Program-made: the position numbers and the translations under genes
Notes under the pieces: model-generated
Seen by the model: only the letters and a program-made list of their open reading frames with translations
What the model was told of the DNA's origin: nothing
Database searches by the model: none
Shown here: piece after piece, positions 12,989 to 24,187 of the stretch
How positions within the stretch are numbered: position 1 is the stretch's first letter
Layout: the number at the start of each line of letters is the position of its first letter
Source: Ustilago trichophora
Taxonomy: Eukaryota; Basidiomycota; Ustilaginomycetes; Ustilaginales; Ustilaginaceae
Length of the DNA: 64,000 nucleotides
Direction of reading: 5' to 3'
Assembly: GCA_900323505.1 (NCBI GenBank)
Contig: OOIN01000007.1
Coordinates: 124,001 to 188,000, forward strand

Positions 12989-13352
12989 TTTACTTCTGAT
13001 TTCTATTCTTCCAATCCCACTCGTTCTCATACCTTCTCATCTTGCGCTGCAACCTCTACATGTATTTATACCTTGGCCTCAATTCAAGCATCCACTCGAC
13101 TATATCGTTTCCTCTTTTGGTACAATGCGCTGCCGGATCACGGCTGAAGGTTCGAGTAAAAACATCGACTGAATTCTAACAAGAGCCATTACAACGACAG
13201 AAAGCCAGATTAGGACGAGACAAGATGGGGTTTCAGACAAGAATTCTGCGTAAAACTGTATCGGGTCAGAGTTTGCAAGCCAAAGTGAAGGTATTGAAGC
13301 AAGCTACAGGCGTTAGACACGACAGAGTCGGATGCTGGTGACAAAGGCTCTT
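12989..13352. other. Convergent 3' spacer between PSF1 and the homeodomain gene
   Basis: 364 bases between two stop codons on opposite strands. Probably both 3'-UTRs; nothing else seen. Confidence 0.6.
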
Positions 13353-16300
13353 CTATTCTTGGACATGATCGCTACCGTTCGAGCTGGTCTCTCCGTTACT
13401 GGGTGACAAATCTCGTCGATTCGCAATCTCTTCAGAAGACAGCGAGAGTAGCCCGGATGAAGTGTGCTCGTCAAAGCTGCCGGCCTTGTGAGCCCCGTCA
13501 GATCCGCTCTCTGAAGTTCCAGGCTCGTGCGTCTCTCCCGAGGACTCTCTATCAGCGCTATCAGGCCTTCCTTCTTCTTCTCCAGATGATTGTTGGTCAA
13601 TCTCACCGCTGGAACGTTGCCTGACTGTCGATGAGAAAGTAGCGACCGGCCCGGCATGAGTGGAGGCACGGTAGGTATTCGACCGAGCCCTCACATGAGT
13701 TGTATCCTCGCCATCACCAGATTCGTACCTGCTTGGAGGGGGATTCGAGGAGGAGCGCTCATCCGTATCTTCTTGAACGCCGCGCGACATCTGCAAACTG
13801 CTACCGAAAGAGGTTCGGTGAGTAGGAGTTTTTCCACAAAACTCGTCCTCGTCAAACGTTCGTGCAGTCGCAGTTGCCGGTGGCACGAGTTGCTCTGCGG
13901 CGGATGTGGCAGTGGAAGACGAGAAAGAAGAGGTCAACCGAGGATCTTCATACTGTCTTCGCATCATACCTTCCGATTCGCTGGTCTTGATATCTTGAGG
14001 ATAGTCGGCATGGGATGTCCCCTCGGCGTGAGAAAAGCGTCTTGAAAGCAGAAGCGAGTTGGAACTGCTCGTGGTGTGATCGTACAGGCCATGATTGTTG
14101 TCGCTATCGTACATCGAACCATGACTCTCAACAGGCTGAGCTAGATCATTCGACTGATGTTGAGCGTTGGTGTTGTGATTCGAGCAATCTTGACGTTCAC
14201 CACCATTGCGATCAGAAGACTGAACTTGACTCATACTTCCGAAGTTGGCATCAAGACCTGCACCCTGCATTGCCTGAGAAGTCTGGTTTCCTCCTTCCAA
14301 AACCCCGGAAGAGGCGAGTGCATACTGCCCATCTGCCTGTGACTGTTGTTGCGACTGGGTTTGCGACATGTCGTACCCAAGCCGACCATCCCATGCGTCA
14401 AAAGAAGCTCGTGAGCCATCGAATCCTCCATCACCCATCATTGACGTCATGTTACCAGCTCCACCAAGTCCCGACATTCCGCCCGTATCAATCCGAAGTG
14501 AATTGAGATCCATCGAGCTTCCCAAACCGGATCTGGGACTAGCCTCAATCGACGACGGCAGGCCATACGGACTGTAACCGAGTGGATGAGGACGCTGATT
14601 GCTATCCAATGAAGCCTCGGAAAGGTTGGTGGAGACGCTTGCCGGGCTATCGAACTCCCAGGGATGCTCGGCACCTGGTCGGAGCGGCGTACGGAAATTA
14701 TGCCATGCTGCGCTCTTCTGGAAACTGGACGAGCTAGACATAGCAGCGGGATGCAAGGGCATCTGCACCGCGTTGCCATATGCGTCTGTGGTAGCGAAAG
14801 CGGCGGAAGCATCAATGGGAGAGGTGAACGGATCACTGGGACGGACAGCGAGCCCATTGACCAAGCCAAAATTGTCGGCAGTCGAGTTGGTACCTGTGGG
14901 TATGGCTCCTGCTGCTCGCTGATCGGCATCGCGAAAGACAATGAGTTTCTGAAGAACATCATTGCAACGTGCCAGAGCTTGAACTGCACTTCGAAGCTCC
15001 TCGTAAGGACCATTGAGAACATGCCTGCTGACAGTCATGGCCTGATGATCCTCTGTAAAGTCTTCACACTGTCTCCAGCTAACTTTGGGTTCCTCGGTAG
15101 CACCATTCTTGACGGGAGCTGATCGAAATACCTCCATGAAAAACGTCGGTGGCCGTTCAAGATCGATGACAAAGTGGCCTAAAGGTACGCGGACTCCCTC
15201 AGCCCTTTCAGCGATGGACGGATTTGACGGTCCATCAAAGTACGCACTTCTGATCGACGTCCAAGGTATCTCGAGCTTGAATCCAATCGACTCGCTAGTC
15301 AGGTACCACGTCATTGACTGAAGCCTTCGCGAGAAAAAGCAGATGAGCGGCGACACGCGTCGCCAAGTACCAATGCAAAGTGCCGATGTCGGAATCGCCG
15401 TCACCGAAGGCGCTTGGTCACTCGCATCCCTCGAACCTCTGCCACCGCCTCCACTGCCACCACCCATACCCACAGGTCGGTAGGTATCTTTCTCGTTGAG
15501 CCTGATACTGCAGCTCTTCTTACGACCCGAGTCGGATCCAGTATCACCTCTACGCTCGATGGTTTTGACCTTGGCACGACGATTCTGGAACCAAACCTGA
15601 ACGCTGCGTTCGGGCATGCGTAGCTTACGGGAGAGCTCCAACCGAATCCTACCGGTAGGGTTACGATTCTTTTCGAAAAACGCCTCGAGACTGCGGAGCT
15701 GATCAGGGGTGCACTTATTCCGTTTCTTGCGACCACGCGGACGGAAGGCGGCAGACAGCTTCTTCTTCTCGGGTGGAAGATCCGAGTCTGTACTGTCCTC
15801 GTACGAGTCGTCATTGTCGGCACTCGAGCTGGCTTTGAAGGGTAGGCTGTCGAGCAAGGCCATGCCATCGGAACTTTCGTAGGGTTTGTGATCGCGATGA
15901 TGCATACCATCGCCCAGATTCAGGCTACCGTTGAGTCCGACGTTGAGATCTGTATCCTCCTTGAGGCCGAGAAGGTTGTTCTGATGGCCTGGATAAGCGT
16001 AGTGCGGGTCGAACGAGGCGGAATTCGGGACATGGTCGGGGTAAGACAGACTGTGCTGCTCAGGAATAGAATCTTGCCAAAACTGTTGCTGATGGTAGCC
16101 CGAGCCAACGTTAGCCTGCTGGTTTGATGGAGGTGGTGCGGAACCCATACCGGAAGGATCGTCTTGCCCTGGCCAGTACATGGGGAAAACATCAGGATTG
16201 TAATTGCTACCCGTATCATCCCGCGAAGTAGCAGGCATACCGACGGAACCACCCATCGAATCGATCCGGCGCAGATCCTGATGGCTGGACCTTTGCATCA

Positions 16301-16478
16301 TCACATCCATCGAGGGAGAGCCTCTTCCGTCGTATATGGTTTCGTCAACCTTGATATGCGGGGAAGTGATGGTCTTGTTGGACGCTTGAGAGTCGCTACG
16401 ACGACGCGGGGCTAAGGCAGCAGCGTTAGCTTTGATCGCTTGGACTGCCGCAGCTCGTTGTGGTCTCTGTGAAGACAT
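13353..16478 (-). CDS. Large homeodomain transcription factor
   Basis: A nuclear DNA-binding regulator with unknown targets. The protein has 1041 residues. The homeodomain is at about 249-307: a basic start (RGRKKRNKCTPDQ), helix 1 around LRSLEAFFEKNRNP and recognition helix 3 with VQVWFQNRRAKVK. It is preceded by an acidic stretch (DDSYEDSTDSDLPPEKKK). A second conserved-looking region at about 378-513 (ICFFSRRLQSMTWYLTSE to LARCNDVLQKLIVF) follows. Similar post-homeodomain regions occur, as I recall, in fungal Phx1/YOX-like proteins, which is a family-level guess. The C-terminal half is low-complexity and Ser/Gln-rich. This is a typical-length homeodomain without extra residues between helices 1 and 2, so it is not of the TALE type and not obviously a bE or bW mating-type protein. 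ATG 16478 is the first in frame; a 5'-UTR intron is possible (donor at 18041). Confidence 0.9.
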   Translation of the reverse strand: MSSQRPQRAAAVQAIKANAAALAPRRRSDSQASNKTITSPHIKVDETIYDGRGSPSMDVMMQRSSHQDLRRIDSMGGSVGMPATSRDDTGSNYNPDVFPMYWPGQDDPSGMGSAPPPSNQQANVGSGYHQQQFWQDSIPEQHSLSYPDHVPNSASFDPHYAYPGHQNNLLGLKEDTDLNVGLNGSLNLGDGMHHRDHKPYESSDGMALLDSLPFKASSSADNDDSYEDSTDSDLPPEKKKLSAAFRPRGRKKRNKCTPDQLRSLEAFFEKNRNPTGRIRLELSRKLRMPERSVQVWFQNRRAKVKTIERRGDTGSDSGRKKSCSIRLNEKDTYRPVGMGGGSGGGGRGSRDASDQAPSVTAIPTSALCIGTWRRVSPLICFFSRRLQSMTWYLTSESIGFKLEIPWTSIRSAYFDGPSNPSIAERAEGVRVPLGHFVIDLERPPTFFMEVFRSAPVKNGATEEPKVSWRQCEDFTEDHQAMTVSRHVLNGPYEELRSAVQALARCNDVLQKLIVFRDADQRAAGAIPTGTNSTADNFGLVNGLAVRPSDPFTSPIDASAAFATTDAYGNAVQMPLHPAAMSSSSSFQKSAAWHNFRTPLRPGAEHPWEFDSPASVSTNLSEASLDSNQRPHPLGYSPYGLPSSIEASPRSGLGSSMDLNSLRIDTGGMSGLGGAGNMTSMMGDGGFDGSRASFDAWDGRLGYDMSQTQSQQQSQADGQYALASSGVLEGGNQTSQAMQGAGLDANFGSMSQVQSSDRNGGERQDCSNHNTNAQHQSNDLAQPVESHGSMYDSDNNHGLYDHTTSSSNSLLLSRRFSHAEGTSHADYPQDIKTSESEGMMRRQYEDPRLTSSFSSSTATSAAEQLVPPATATARTFDEDEFCGKTPTHRTSFGSSLQMSRGVQEDTDERSSSNPPPSRYESGDGEDTTHVRARSNTYRASTHAGPVATFSSTVRQRSSGEIDQQSSGEEEGRPDSADRESSGETHEPGTSESGSDGAHKAGSFDEHTSSGLLSLSSEEIANRRDLSPSNGETSSNGSDHVQE

Positions 16479-17056
16479 GTCAATAACAAAGTATGCAATG
16501 AGGTTGAGAAAGAGAAGAATGGTGATGATGAGTGCGGCGGCGTAGAAATGAAAAGAAGAAGAAGAAAAGTAAAAGAGGAATGAGAGCGAACCCCCACAGC
16601 GTATGAAGGTGTGCGGAGAGTCAATATCACGAAGGGAGGATGTGAAATGGGTTGTTCGATGGTTATATGGGGTCCGAAAAGTAGATTGAAGGTGCGGGGT
16701 TGGAGTTCAAGACAGGATTGAAGGTACGCCAGGGACACACCGAGAGAATAAAAAGAAGAAGAAGGAGGAGGAGGAGGAGAAGGAGGCAGCAAGAAGTGTG
16801 GGTGGGTCAGTACAAAAGTCGTTCAAGACGAGAAAGAGAGCACGGACACTGCATGACAGGCACGACTGAGCACTCTAGGCTAGGTCAACGCTCTCAGCCC
16901 CCATCCTCCGAAAGCCCGAACGTGCATTGCAACTTTGAGCCTCAAGACCCCGCCTCCTCCGCTACCGTTGCGAAGCGGACCGAGAAGTGTTTGGCGTGCA
17001 TGGTAGTCTGACCTCTCCTCCGTGTGCGCAAGGAGATGGTCATGCACAAGGCAAGC

Positions 17057-17082
17057 TCAGCTGCTGCTGCTGCTGCTGCTGC
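17057..17082. repeat. (GCT)n trinucleotide repeat, non-coding
   Basis: About eight GCT units, followed by a T-rich run, in the gene-free region upstream of the homeodomain gene. Confidence 0.85.
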
Positions 17083-18041
17083 TCTTTTTTCTTATTTTTT
17101 TGACTCGTGTGTGGGAAAAGAAGGGTGCACAACCGGTCGGTGGCTTCAGCCCTGGCCCTAGGCTTAGCGCTACAGTGAAGCTGTCAGCAACGACTAATTG
17201 GCCGCACCTTTGGTTTACAGCCCACACAACAGCGCCTTGTCGTGAAGGGGCCCGAGCACGCAAAACCACGGCAACTTGAGAAGAAGAAGAAGAAGAAGAC
17301 TGAGTGCATGAAAGCAATCAAGCATCCGAACCTGCAGATGGGAGGGGAGGATGACAGGTCACGTTCCGGTCCAAGCTCGGTCGCTAGGGTCAAGCAAAGC
17401 AAGCCCATGACCCTTGACTTCCCACCGAAAGTCAAAGCTTGTAACATCATTGGTCTGCAGTTTGCATTTTCACCGAAAGCGGTGGGGAGCAAGCACCGAT
17501 AATCTACTAGACATTGTCGGTCAAGAGGGAGACCAAGTCGAAGCTCGAGGCTTGGAGCGTGGGACAGAGATGGCACTTGTGTGGCAGAAGAGTTCTTGGG
17601 AAAAGAGGGCTTGCTCTTCCTGAGTTCCAGACTGAGAAAAGTAAAACCACAAAACAAAAAACACTGCAAGATGACACAGGGGTCAAGCTGTGTACGAGGC
17701 CAGCACGGCGAACAAGGTTGAGAAGAGAAAAACTTTCCCGCGCGTGTCCCACCAAAAGGTGCATGGTTGGCGAGGCTGTTCCGTTCGACTCGCGGAGCGA
17801 GATGAAGTTGAACAAGATAGAAAGAAAAATAGCAAAGCACAAGGTGGCAGAGTGTGGGCGGGTGGAGTGTAGTGGGGTGGATCTTTTGTTCGCTCGCATT
17901 GTGACTTCAAACTTCATCTGCTGGGAAGATGCGATTTGGTCGGCAGTTGCACGTGTGGGATTGACAACGGAAAGAAATGTGTGTGTACTCTCTCTGCTGC
18001 CTGCATGTGACCCAGCTGCGTTGCTGGAAAGATAGACTTAC

Positions 18042-18230
18042 CTGTTAAAAAGGATTTGACGATGGTGTTGAGAGCGACAGTCGATTCGGGAGCGGTAAGA
18101 GCAAAGTTGGAAACAGATTCGCAAGATAGGGTATAGACTATAGGGTATAGGATATTAGCGAGAACGAGGAGGAGAACGGGAGAACAAGATCAAAAGTCGA
18201 GGTCGATTCCGGCTGATCAGGCTTCTTTAT
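18042..18230 (-). promoter_or_regulatory. Possible 5'-UTR exon of the homeodomain gene
   Basis: Read on the minus strand, this segment is C/T-rich, as fungal transcript starts often are, and ends in AACAG followed by a near-perfect donor GTAAGT (18041-18036). An acceptor would be needed near the homeodomain start; TTGAC followed by TTCACAG (AG at 16468-16467) is the best candidate but would remove the annotated ATG. The frame at the donor meets a stop at once if joined in phase there, so this would be an untranslated exon. The left boundary is a guess. Confidence 0.3.
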
Positions 18231-19192
18231 CTAGTTTGCATCCAACGCATGGTTGACAACATAAGACCGGTACCAGCTGAGATGAGCCATCTCTGCATTG
18301 AGCTGAATCTGTTAAGCCAAGTTACAGCTCGGGTGTCCTGCAGATGGACATAAACCGAGAGTGCCAGGTGGTCTAAAGAATGACAGGCTTTGTGTGATGC
18401 GAGATTGAGAAAAGTGGGCTAAGGCAGCGTTGAGCCTACGAACGGCGTATTAGCAGGTCGAGATCCGTGCCCCCATCGTACTAACCTTTTACTCGGCTTG
18501 ACAGCGCCAAGGATTGTGTCGCTCGAGAGAGACTGTTCGGAACAACAAGCGTCGACCCCTAGACAGCGGCTTCAACTCGATTCAGGCGGAGATACTCGGT
18601 GGCATATTTAACAAGTAGTCTTGGACAAGGCTTAGACTACGGCAGGAACGGGCTGACATGTAAGCGGGCGCAGCGCTGAGGTTTGAGCTCCGATCAAAGT
18701 TGTCGCCGTAAAGAGGCTATGGTCGGCGATTTGTGTCAAACGTTTGTATACCACGGTGTTGATCGGCATGAGAGCATGATTCATGTGCTTTCCCCTATGT
18801 CGGGTCTTTGTTGCTATATCAAACTTTTTTCCAGCTAAAGCAGAGAATCTTTCGCAGCCTCACTAGGGGAGAGAGCCGCCAACTCGAGGCCATCTGTGAC
18901 TTTTACCACGCAATGATAGGTCGGCATTACAGTGGCTACGACAAAAGATAAATGTGGTCTCAAAAAAGGATCAACAAGGGCCCTGAGACAGCAGCGGCAG
19001 TGGGTAGAATGGACCTGAGCGTCGAACAAGAACCCTGCTCTATGAAACCACAAAGATGCGATGACGTTAGTTGAAGGGAAGAGGAGGGGGAAATAGATTT
19101 CGGCCCAAGTGGCATCTCGGTTGCGGGCAAAGGGAACAGGCTCTGGATTCACACAATAGTGAGAGGTGCAGTAATTGACATGGGGGTGAAAT

Positions 19193-20787
19193 ACAGTACA
19201 GTATGTACAGTACTGTAGTGTATGTAGAAGATGCTCGCTTGTTCATGACTGCAGACGCGAGGCGACGATCTCGGACCTCTTTGCCTCCATCGAGCACGTG
19301 CCGCCTAGGTCGAGACAAGCAAAAAGATGGCTTGGAGAGGCCCTTGCGCTCACTCAACCTACATCAGCTGGTAATTGTGACACAATTCAGGACAATTGCA
19401 TTCTTGCTTAACGACGAGTTCGTTTGTAGAGCGACACAATTTCTTTGGATCTTCGAATCACGTCGGCAACAGGAGTCAAGGACGCAAGTCAATCCGAAGC
19501 TGAAAGGTATACTGTGACAGAGCGGGTGCGCCAAGGAAAGTCCCACCGATATCGACATTGAGAAAGAAAAAGAGAGAGAAAAAGAAGGAACAGGCCTTCC
19601 TTCCAATGGCGACCTTTGGAGGACCCTGCACTCGGATGTCACGACGCTAGACCGCTTCTCTTGAACGCCAAACTGAATCTAACTTAGCGCAGTACAAGCC
19701 ACACGCACACATCGCGTGAGAAGAGGTGGACTCCGAATAGAGGCAAACGGAGGAACGACCGTCGACTCGAGACCCTCATGCTTGGAGCCAAAAGATTGCC
19801 GGTCTGCGCGGCGAGCTGCCAAACTCAAAGAGGCTCGAAATTCAACGCCCCCCCACTCGCGCGTACTCTAAGTTACTGTTCAGACAGACCGGTCCGCATC
19901 TTCCGCATCTGCAACCCAGCACCAAGCAAGCAAAAGGGAGACGCTCAGAGCAAACAACACACGCAAAAGTGAAGACCTCGTGCCAGATCTCTTGCTCAGC
20001 TACATGAGTGAGCGGACCGAGAACAGACACTCACGCGAAGCTGCCATTCGAGATCTCCCACACACTCACTATCTTGATCCAAGTCGGCAGAATACCGTCT
20101 CATCAGGTGTCATTGACATGATTCAAGTTCATGTTGTTACCCTCTGAGGGATGAAAGAATGAGATCGCCGAATAGCTCATAGGGTTTAAGCGCAGCTTGC
20201 GAGCGGACAGCAGCTGTAGAAAAGCCATCTCGTAGCAGATGATTGCCGATCGGGGCGAGATCCGGCAATCTTTGAACTCCTGCCAAATCTCAACCCGATT
20301 CTGGCTTTGTAAAAGAATAAAAACTTGGGGCAACGGTGCTCTCTTTTCCCTCCAAAAGTGGAGGGACTGCAGTAAAAAACAAAACCAAAAAGCCGCGTCC
20401 GTGCATGTGATGAGATGCGATCCTTATCAATCGATTGCTGCCTCTCAAGATGTCACCTCTTGTTGGCTGGGTTGTAGGCCAAGGCAAAAAGCAGGCCTCA
20501 CCAGTTAGACAGTACAGTACTGTACAAGAGAGATCTGACTTCCCCGATGAAAAGGCCGAATAAGCTCAGGTTGAGCTTTTTTCCAATTCTGTTTTGCTCT
20601 GGGCGGCCATGTACCGGAGATGGCCCAGTCGCAACTGCTTCGTTGATCTCTCTCATAACGTCCACGAGCAGGGACTCGAGGTTGAAGCCAGAAATAGACA
20701 AACATGACAAAGGTGTACAGAAGAATGAGAAAAGCTCGACGAGCCTGAGCAGAAAAAGCCAAGTACAGTACTGTACAGTACTATACA
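19193..20787. repeat. Dispersed TACAGTACTGTA palindromes (three clusters)
   Basis: Overlapping copies of the self-complementary TACAGTACTGTA or its core occur at about 19193-19220, 20509-20525 and 20763-20787. Shorter relatives occur in other spacers (41829, 42205, 58164) but I saw none in coding sequence. The role is unknown. Confidence 0.6.
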
Positions 20788-21707
20788 TTGATGAGAACGA
20801 GATTTTGTGGTGACGACAACTCGCTGATCTGATCTCTAAAACCTACGCTCGCTGCACACTCGAAATGTGGCTCAACTTTAGACGTCAGAGAGAAAGAGAG
20901 ACATAGCAGAGAAATCGGGAATTGGCTGCTGAAATTCACGTCCGTGCTCACTTTTGCCTCTGGTCATGCAAGTCGAGAGACAGAGAGACAAAGTGCATGG
21001 TTGAATTCCAACCGTCAGCAAGGAAAACCCTCACCACCGCAAGCACCGGGCCTGAGCCGGTCCCCACGGACACACAAGCCGACGCTTTCTGTCTCTCTAT
21101 ATGGACACAAATAAAAAAGGTGGCAACGGCTGTCACAGCGTGGTGTGGGAGAGCGTGAGAGTGACTGTAAATGATTCGAGTGTGTCAGTCAGACTCGGAC
21201 AGACTTGTTGGCTGCTGCGTCGCTGCGTAAGTTGAGCAAGAGCTGCTTTGCCGTTGCTGCACTGTGACTCTTTCGCAAATCTTCTTGTGGTGTGTGTGTG
21301 TGTGTGTGCGTGGCGGTAACAGTCCGACCGTTGCTCGCTTGGGTTCCGCCGACGCTCCTTCTCAGACTTGATTCTTTTCGGCTTTCATCGCTGTCGCTCT
21401 CTTTCGCTCTCTTACACTCTTGCTACACATCCACCATCTCAACTCATCCGTGATTGCTGCTACTGCTCGTGACCAACTGCAACTCTTTGGTCAGAAACGT
21501 ATCTGCTCTCTTCAACCTTTGATCGCACCGCATCCGCAATTCAAAAAGCTTTTCGACCGGCTTTCCTCCACTCACACCCAATTCTTGGCTTCCGTCCATC
21601 TCCCCGACGTATACCTTCTTTCGCCTTTTACTCGGACATCAAGCAAGCGATCGACCTCGCTGTGATCACCCTCGACGCTGGACTCGGTTCCCATACACAA
21701 AGCAATC

Positions 21708-23522
21708 ATGCCCGCCTCCAACGCCCCCGCTTTCGACAATGACACGATCATCGTAGGTGAGTATTCATCACATCATTCCGTGCGATGCTCTCAAGTGGTC
21801 TGCACAAGATCCACATCTATGCTGTGCTCTTTTCGATTCCCCAAACTCCGAAGAACTGGACCAGCTGACTTCTGCTTCCATTCTGACTGTGCGCTTCATG
21901 GCCTCACTCCGCGCCGATCTGAATTCCTCTTTCCTTCTCCATAGTCCTCGGTGCTTCGGGAGATCTTGCAAAGAAGAAGGTATGTTGCAGCTGAATCTGC
22001 TCATCAAAGCTTCGGCTCTTCTGCTCAGAACTGATGCTGACCTCTTGCCTAGTTTTGCTCTTCCTGCTCTGAAATCGGCCGCTTGTGACAACCACAGACC
22101 TTCCCCGCCCTCTTCAATCTCTTCCGTCTCGGCCTCCTCCCCAACACCACCCACATCATCGGCTATGCACGAACAAAGATGGACAAGGATACCTTTGCTG
22201 AAAAGGTCACTGGCCATCTCAAGAACGTCGACGACGACAAGGGCAAGCAGGATGTCAACAAGTTCCTCGAAATCTGCCAGTACATCTCGGGTCAGTACGA
22301 TGAGGATGCCTCTTTCCAGAACCTCAACAAGGAGATGGAACGCATCGAGGCAGAGATGAAGCACGAACACCCCAGCCGTCTCTTCTACATGGCATTGCCT
22401 CCCAACGTCTTCACGGTCGTTGCAAAGGGCCTCAAGAAGAACTGCTACTCGGCCAAAGGTCACAACCGCATCGTCATTGAGAAGCCCTTCGGCAAGGACC
22501 TCGAGAGCAGCCGAGAGATGATGGGCGCCCTCAAGGACCTCTGGAAGGAGGAAGAGACTTTCCGTATCGACCACTACCTCGGCAAGGAGATGGTCAAGAA
22601 CCTCCTCATCATGCGTTTCGGCAACCCCTTCATCGATGCTGGTCTCAACAACAAGCTCGTCGACAATGTCCAGATCACCTTCAAGGAGCCCTTCGGCACC
22701 GAGGGCCGAGGTGGCTACTTTGATGAATTCGGCATCATCCGTGACATTCAGCAGAACCACTTGTCGCAGGTGCTCTCGTTGCTTGCCATGGAGCGACCCA
22801 AGTCGTTCTCTGCCGAGGACATCCGAGACGAAAAGGTCAAGGTGCTCAAATCGGTGCCTGCCATCCAGGACAAGGATGTGCTCATTGGCCAGTACACTGC
22901 CGCCAACGGCAAGCCCGGCTACAAGGATGACGATACTGTACCCAAGGACAGCAACTGCCCCACTTTTGCTGCATTGGCTCTCTACGTCAACAACGAGCGC
23001 TGGAAGGGTGTCCCCTTCATCCTCAAGGCAGGAAAGGCGCTCGACGAGGCCAAAGTTGTCATTCGCGTCCAGTTCAAGGACACACCACAGGGTCTGTTCA
23101 ACATCATCCCTCGCAACGAGCTCGTCATCCGCATCCAGCCCGACGAGGCAGTATACCTCAAGATGAACGCCAAGAAGCCTGGTCTCGAGATGGCCACTCT
23201 TCCTGCCGACCTCGATCTGACCTACAAGGAGCGATTCTCCGAGGTCCGCATTCCCGAGGCCTACGAGGCGCTCATCCTCGACGCACTGAACGGCGACCAC
23301 TCCAACTTTGTGCGCGACGATGAGCTCGACGTCTCGTGGGCCATCTTCACACCGCTCCTGCACGCCATTGACGCTGGAAAGATCAAGAACGAGCCCTACG
23401 AGTACGGCAGCCGCGGCCCCGCCTCGCTCAACGACTTTATCGCCCGCTACGGCTACCAGCGCACCAACGACTCTTACGAGTGGCCCACCACCAACGTCAA
23501 GAAGGTCCAAGGAAAGATGTAA
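21708..23522 (+). CDS. ZWF1: Glucose-6-phosphate 1-dehydrogenase, three exons
   Basis: The first, NADPH-producing step of the oxidative pentose phosphate pathway, in the cytosol. Exons are 21708-21756, 21945-21979 and 22098-23522; exon 2 is only 35 bases. Introns are 188 and 118 bases with donors GTGAGT and GTATGT and acceptors CATAG and CACAG. The spliced product is 502 residues, the family norm. The NADP-binding motif GASGDLAKKK is built across the first two splice sites (residues 19-28), which strongly supports the exon model. The substrate and catalytic motif RIDHYLGKE lies at 184-192, and EKPFGKDLESS and the GTEGRGGYFDEFGIIRD region are intact. The C-terminus (KVQGKM) shows no peroxisomal signal, and reading past the stop does not reveal one. 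Confidence 0.97.
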
Positions 23523-23690
23523 AATATCCAAATGCACAAATCAAAGTCAAATCTCCGATCCTAGGAAGTTGGAATCTGCCAGGACCCCAGACGGCGTCGG
23601 TCGCGTAACGCTCTTGCCAGCTTGTCCTTCGATCCCTTCGCACAGCTCTAATGTAATATGTTCTGATCAAGCTTCTTCATTCTCTGACTC

Positions 23691-23732
<42 letters not shown>

Positions 23733-24187
23733 CGTGTTATGAGGGAACGAGTGTGAGAGGCAGTGAGGATGCCAGCTAGACAGGGCAACAGGAGGAGAAC
23801 GTGCTTTTCCCCAAAGCTGTTAGACCGGGCTTCCATCTAGAAAGTCTATCGAAAAGTGTATTTTTGGCTGAGTCAGGGTGGAATCGCCGAAAAAAAAAAA
23901 TCAAAAAAAATCGGCCAAATCACTGTACCTCCACTTTGATGCATGCGAGCCCTTGAAAAATCAGATGGGATGGGATGCATGGCTGAGTCGCTGCAGCTTT
24001 GCTCTTTCGGAACATAGCCGATGCTGAAATGCTGAATGGTGCTCAGCTTTTGGCATGGCTTGTCGACATCATCTTACTGGCTCTTTTTGCTACCATCAAG
24101 CAGCAGCGAGGTATCTGCACCTCATCTAGACAAAGGATGAGCCTCGAATGGCCACAACAAGCTTAAAAGTACGGTCAGGAGCTTCCC
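23523..24187. other. Intergenic spacer with a GT microsatellite
   Basis: About 660 bases: ZWF1 3'-UTR on the left, a (GT)n run at 23695-23728 and A-rich runs near 23891-23910. No gene recognised. Confidence 0.6.
23695..23728. repeat. (GT)n microsatellite
   Basis: About 17 GT units in the 3' region of ZWF1. Confidence 0.92.

Larger units (their letters stand above)
16479..21707. other. 5.2-kb region without a recognisable gene, between divergent homeodomain and ZWF1 genes
   Basis: This is the longest gene-free stretch of the window. Open frames here (for example 17184-17840 minus and 17514-18035 plus) have biased, family-less sequences and look like chance. Visible structure: a (GCT)n run at 17057-17082; a strong splice donor on the minus strand at 18041; a doubled ATAGGGTATA at about 18126-18150; three clusters of the palindrome TACAGTACTGTA at about 19193-19220, 20509-20525 and 20763-20787; a GT run at 21291-21309; and a C/T-rich leader before ZWF1. 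It may be mostly regulatory DNA for the two genes, or hold non-coding RNA that cannot be recognised from sequence alone. Confidence 0.5.

Noticed and set aside
17184..17840. 218-codon minus-strand frame in the 5.2-kb gene-free stretch
   Set aside because: It includes a run of Phe from an AAG repeat, scattered Cys and Ser, and no conserved segment; looks like chance.
21768..23537. 589-codon open frame on the minus strand opposite ZWF1
   Set aside because: It mirrors a strongly codon-biased real gene, has no family character and is rich in Val, Leu, Asp and Glu as expected for an antisense shadow.
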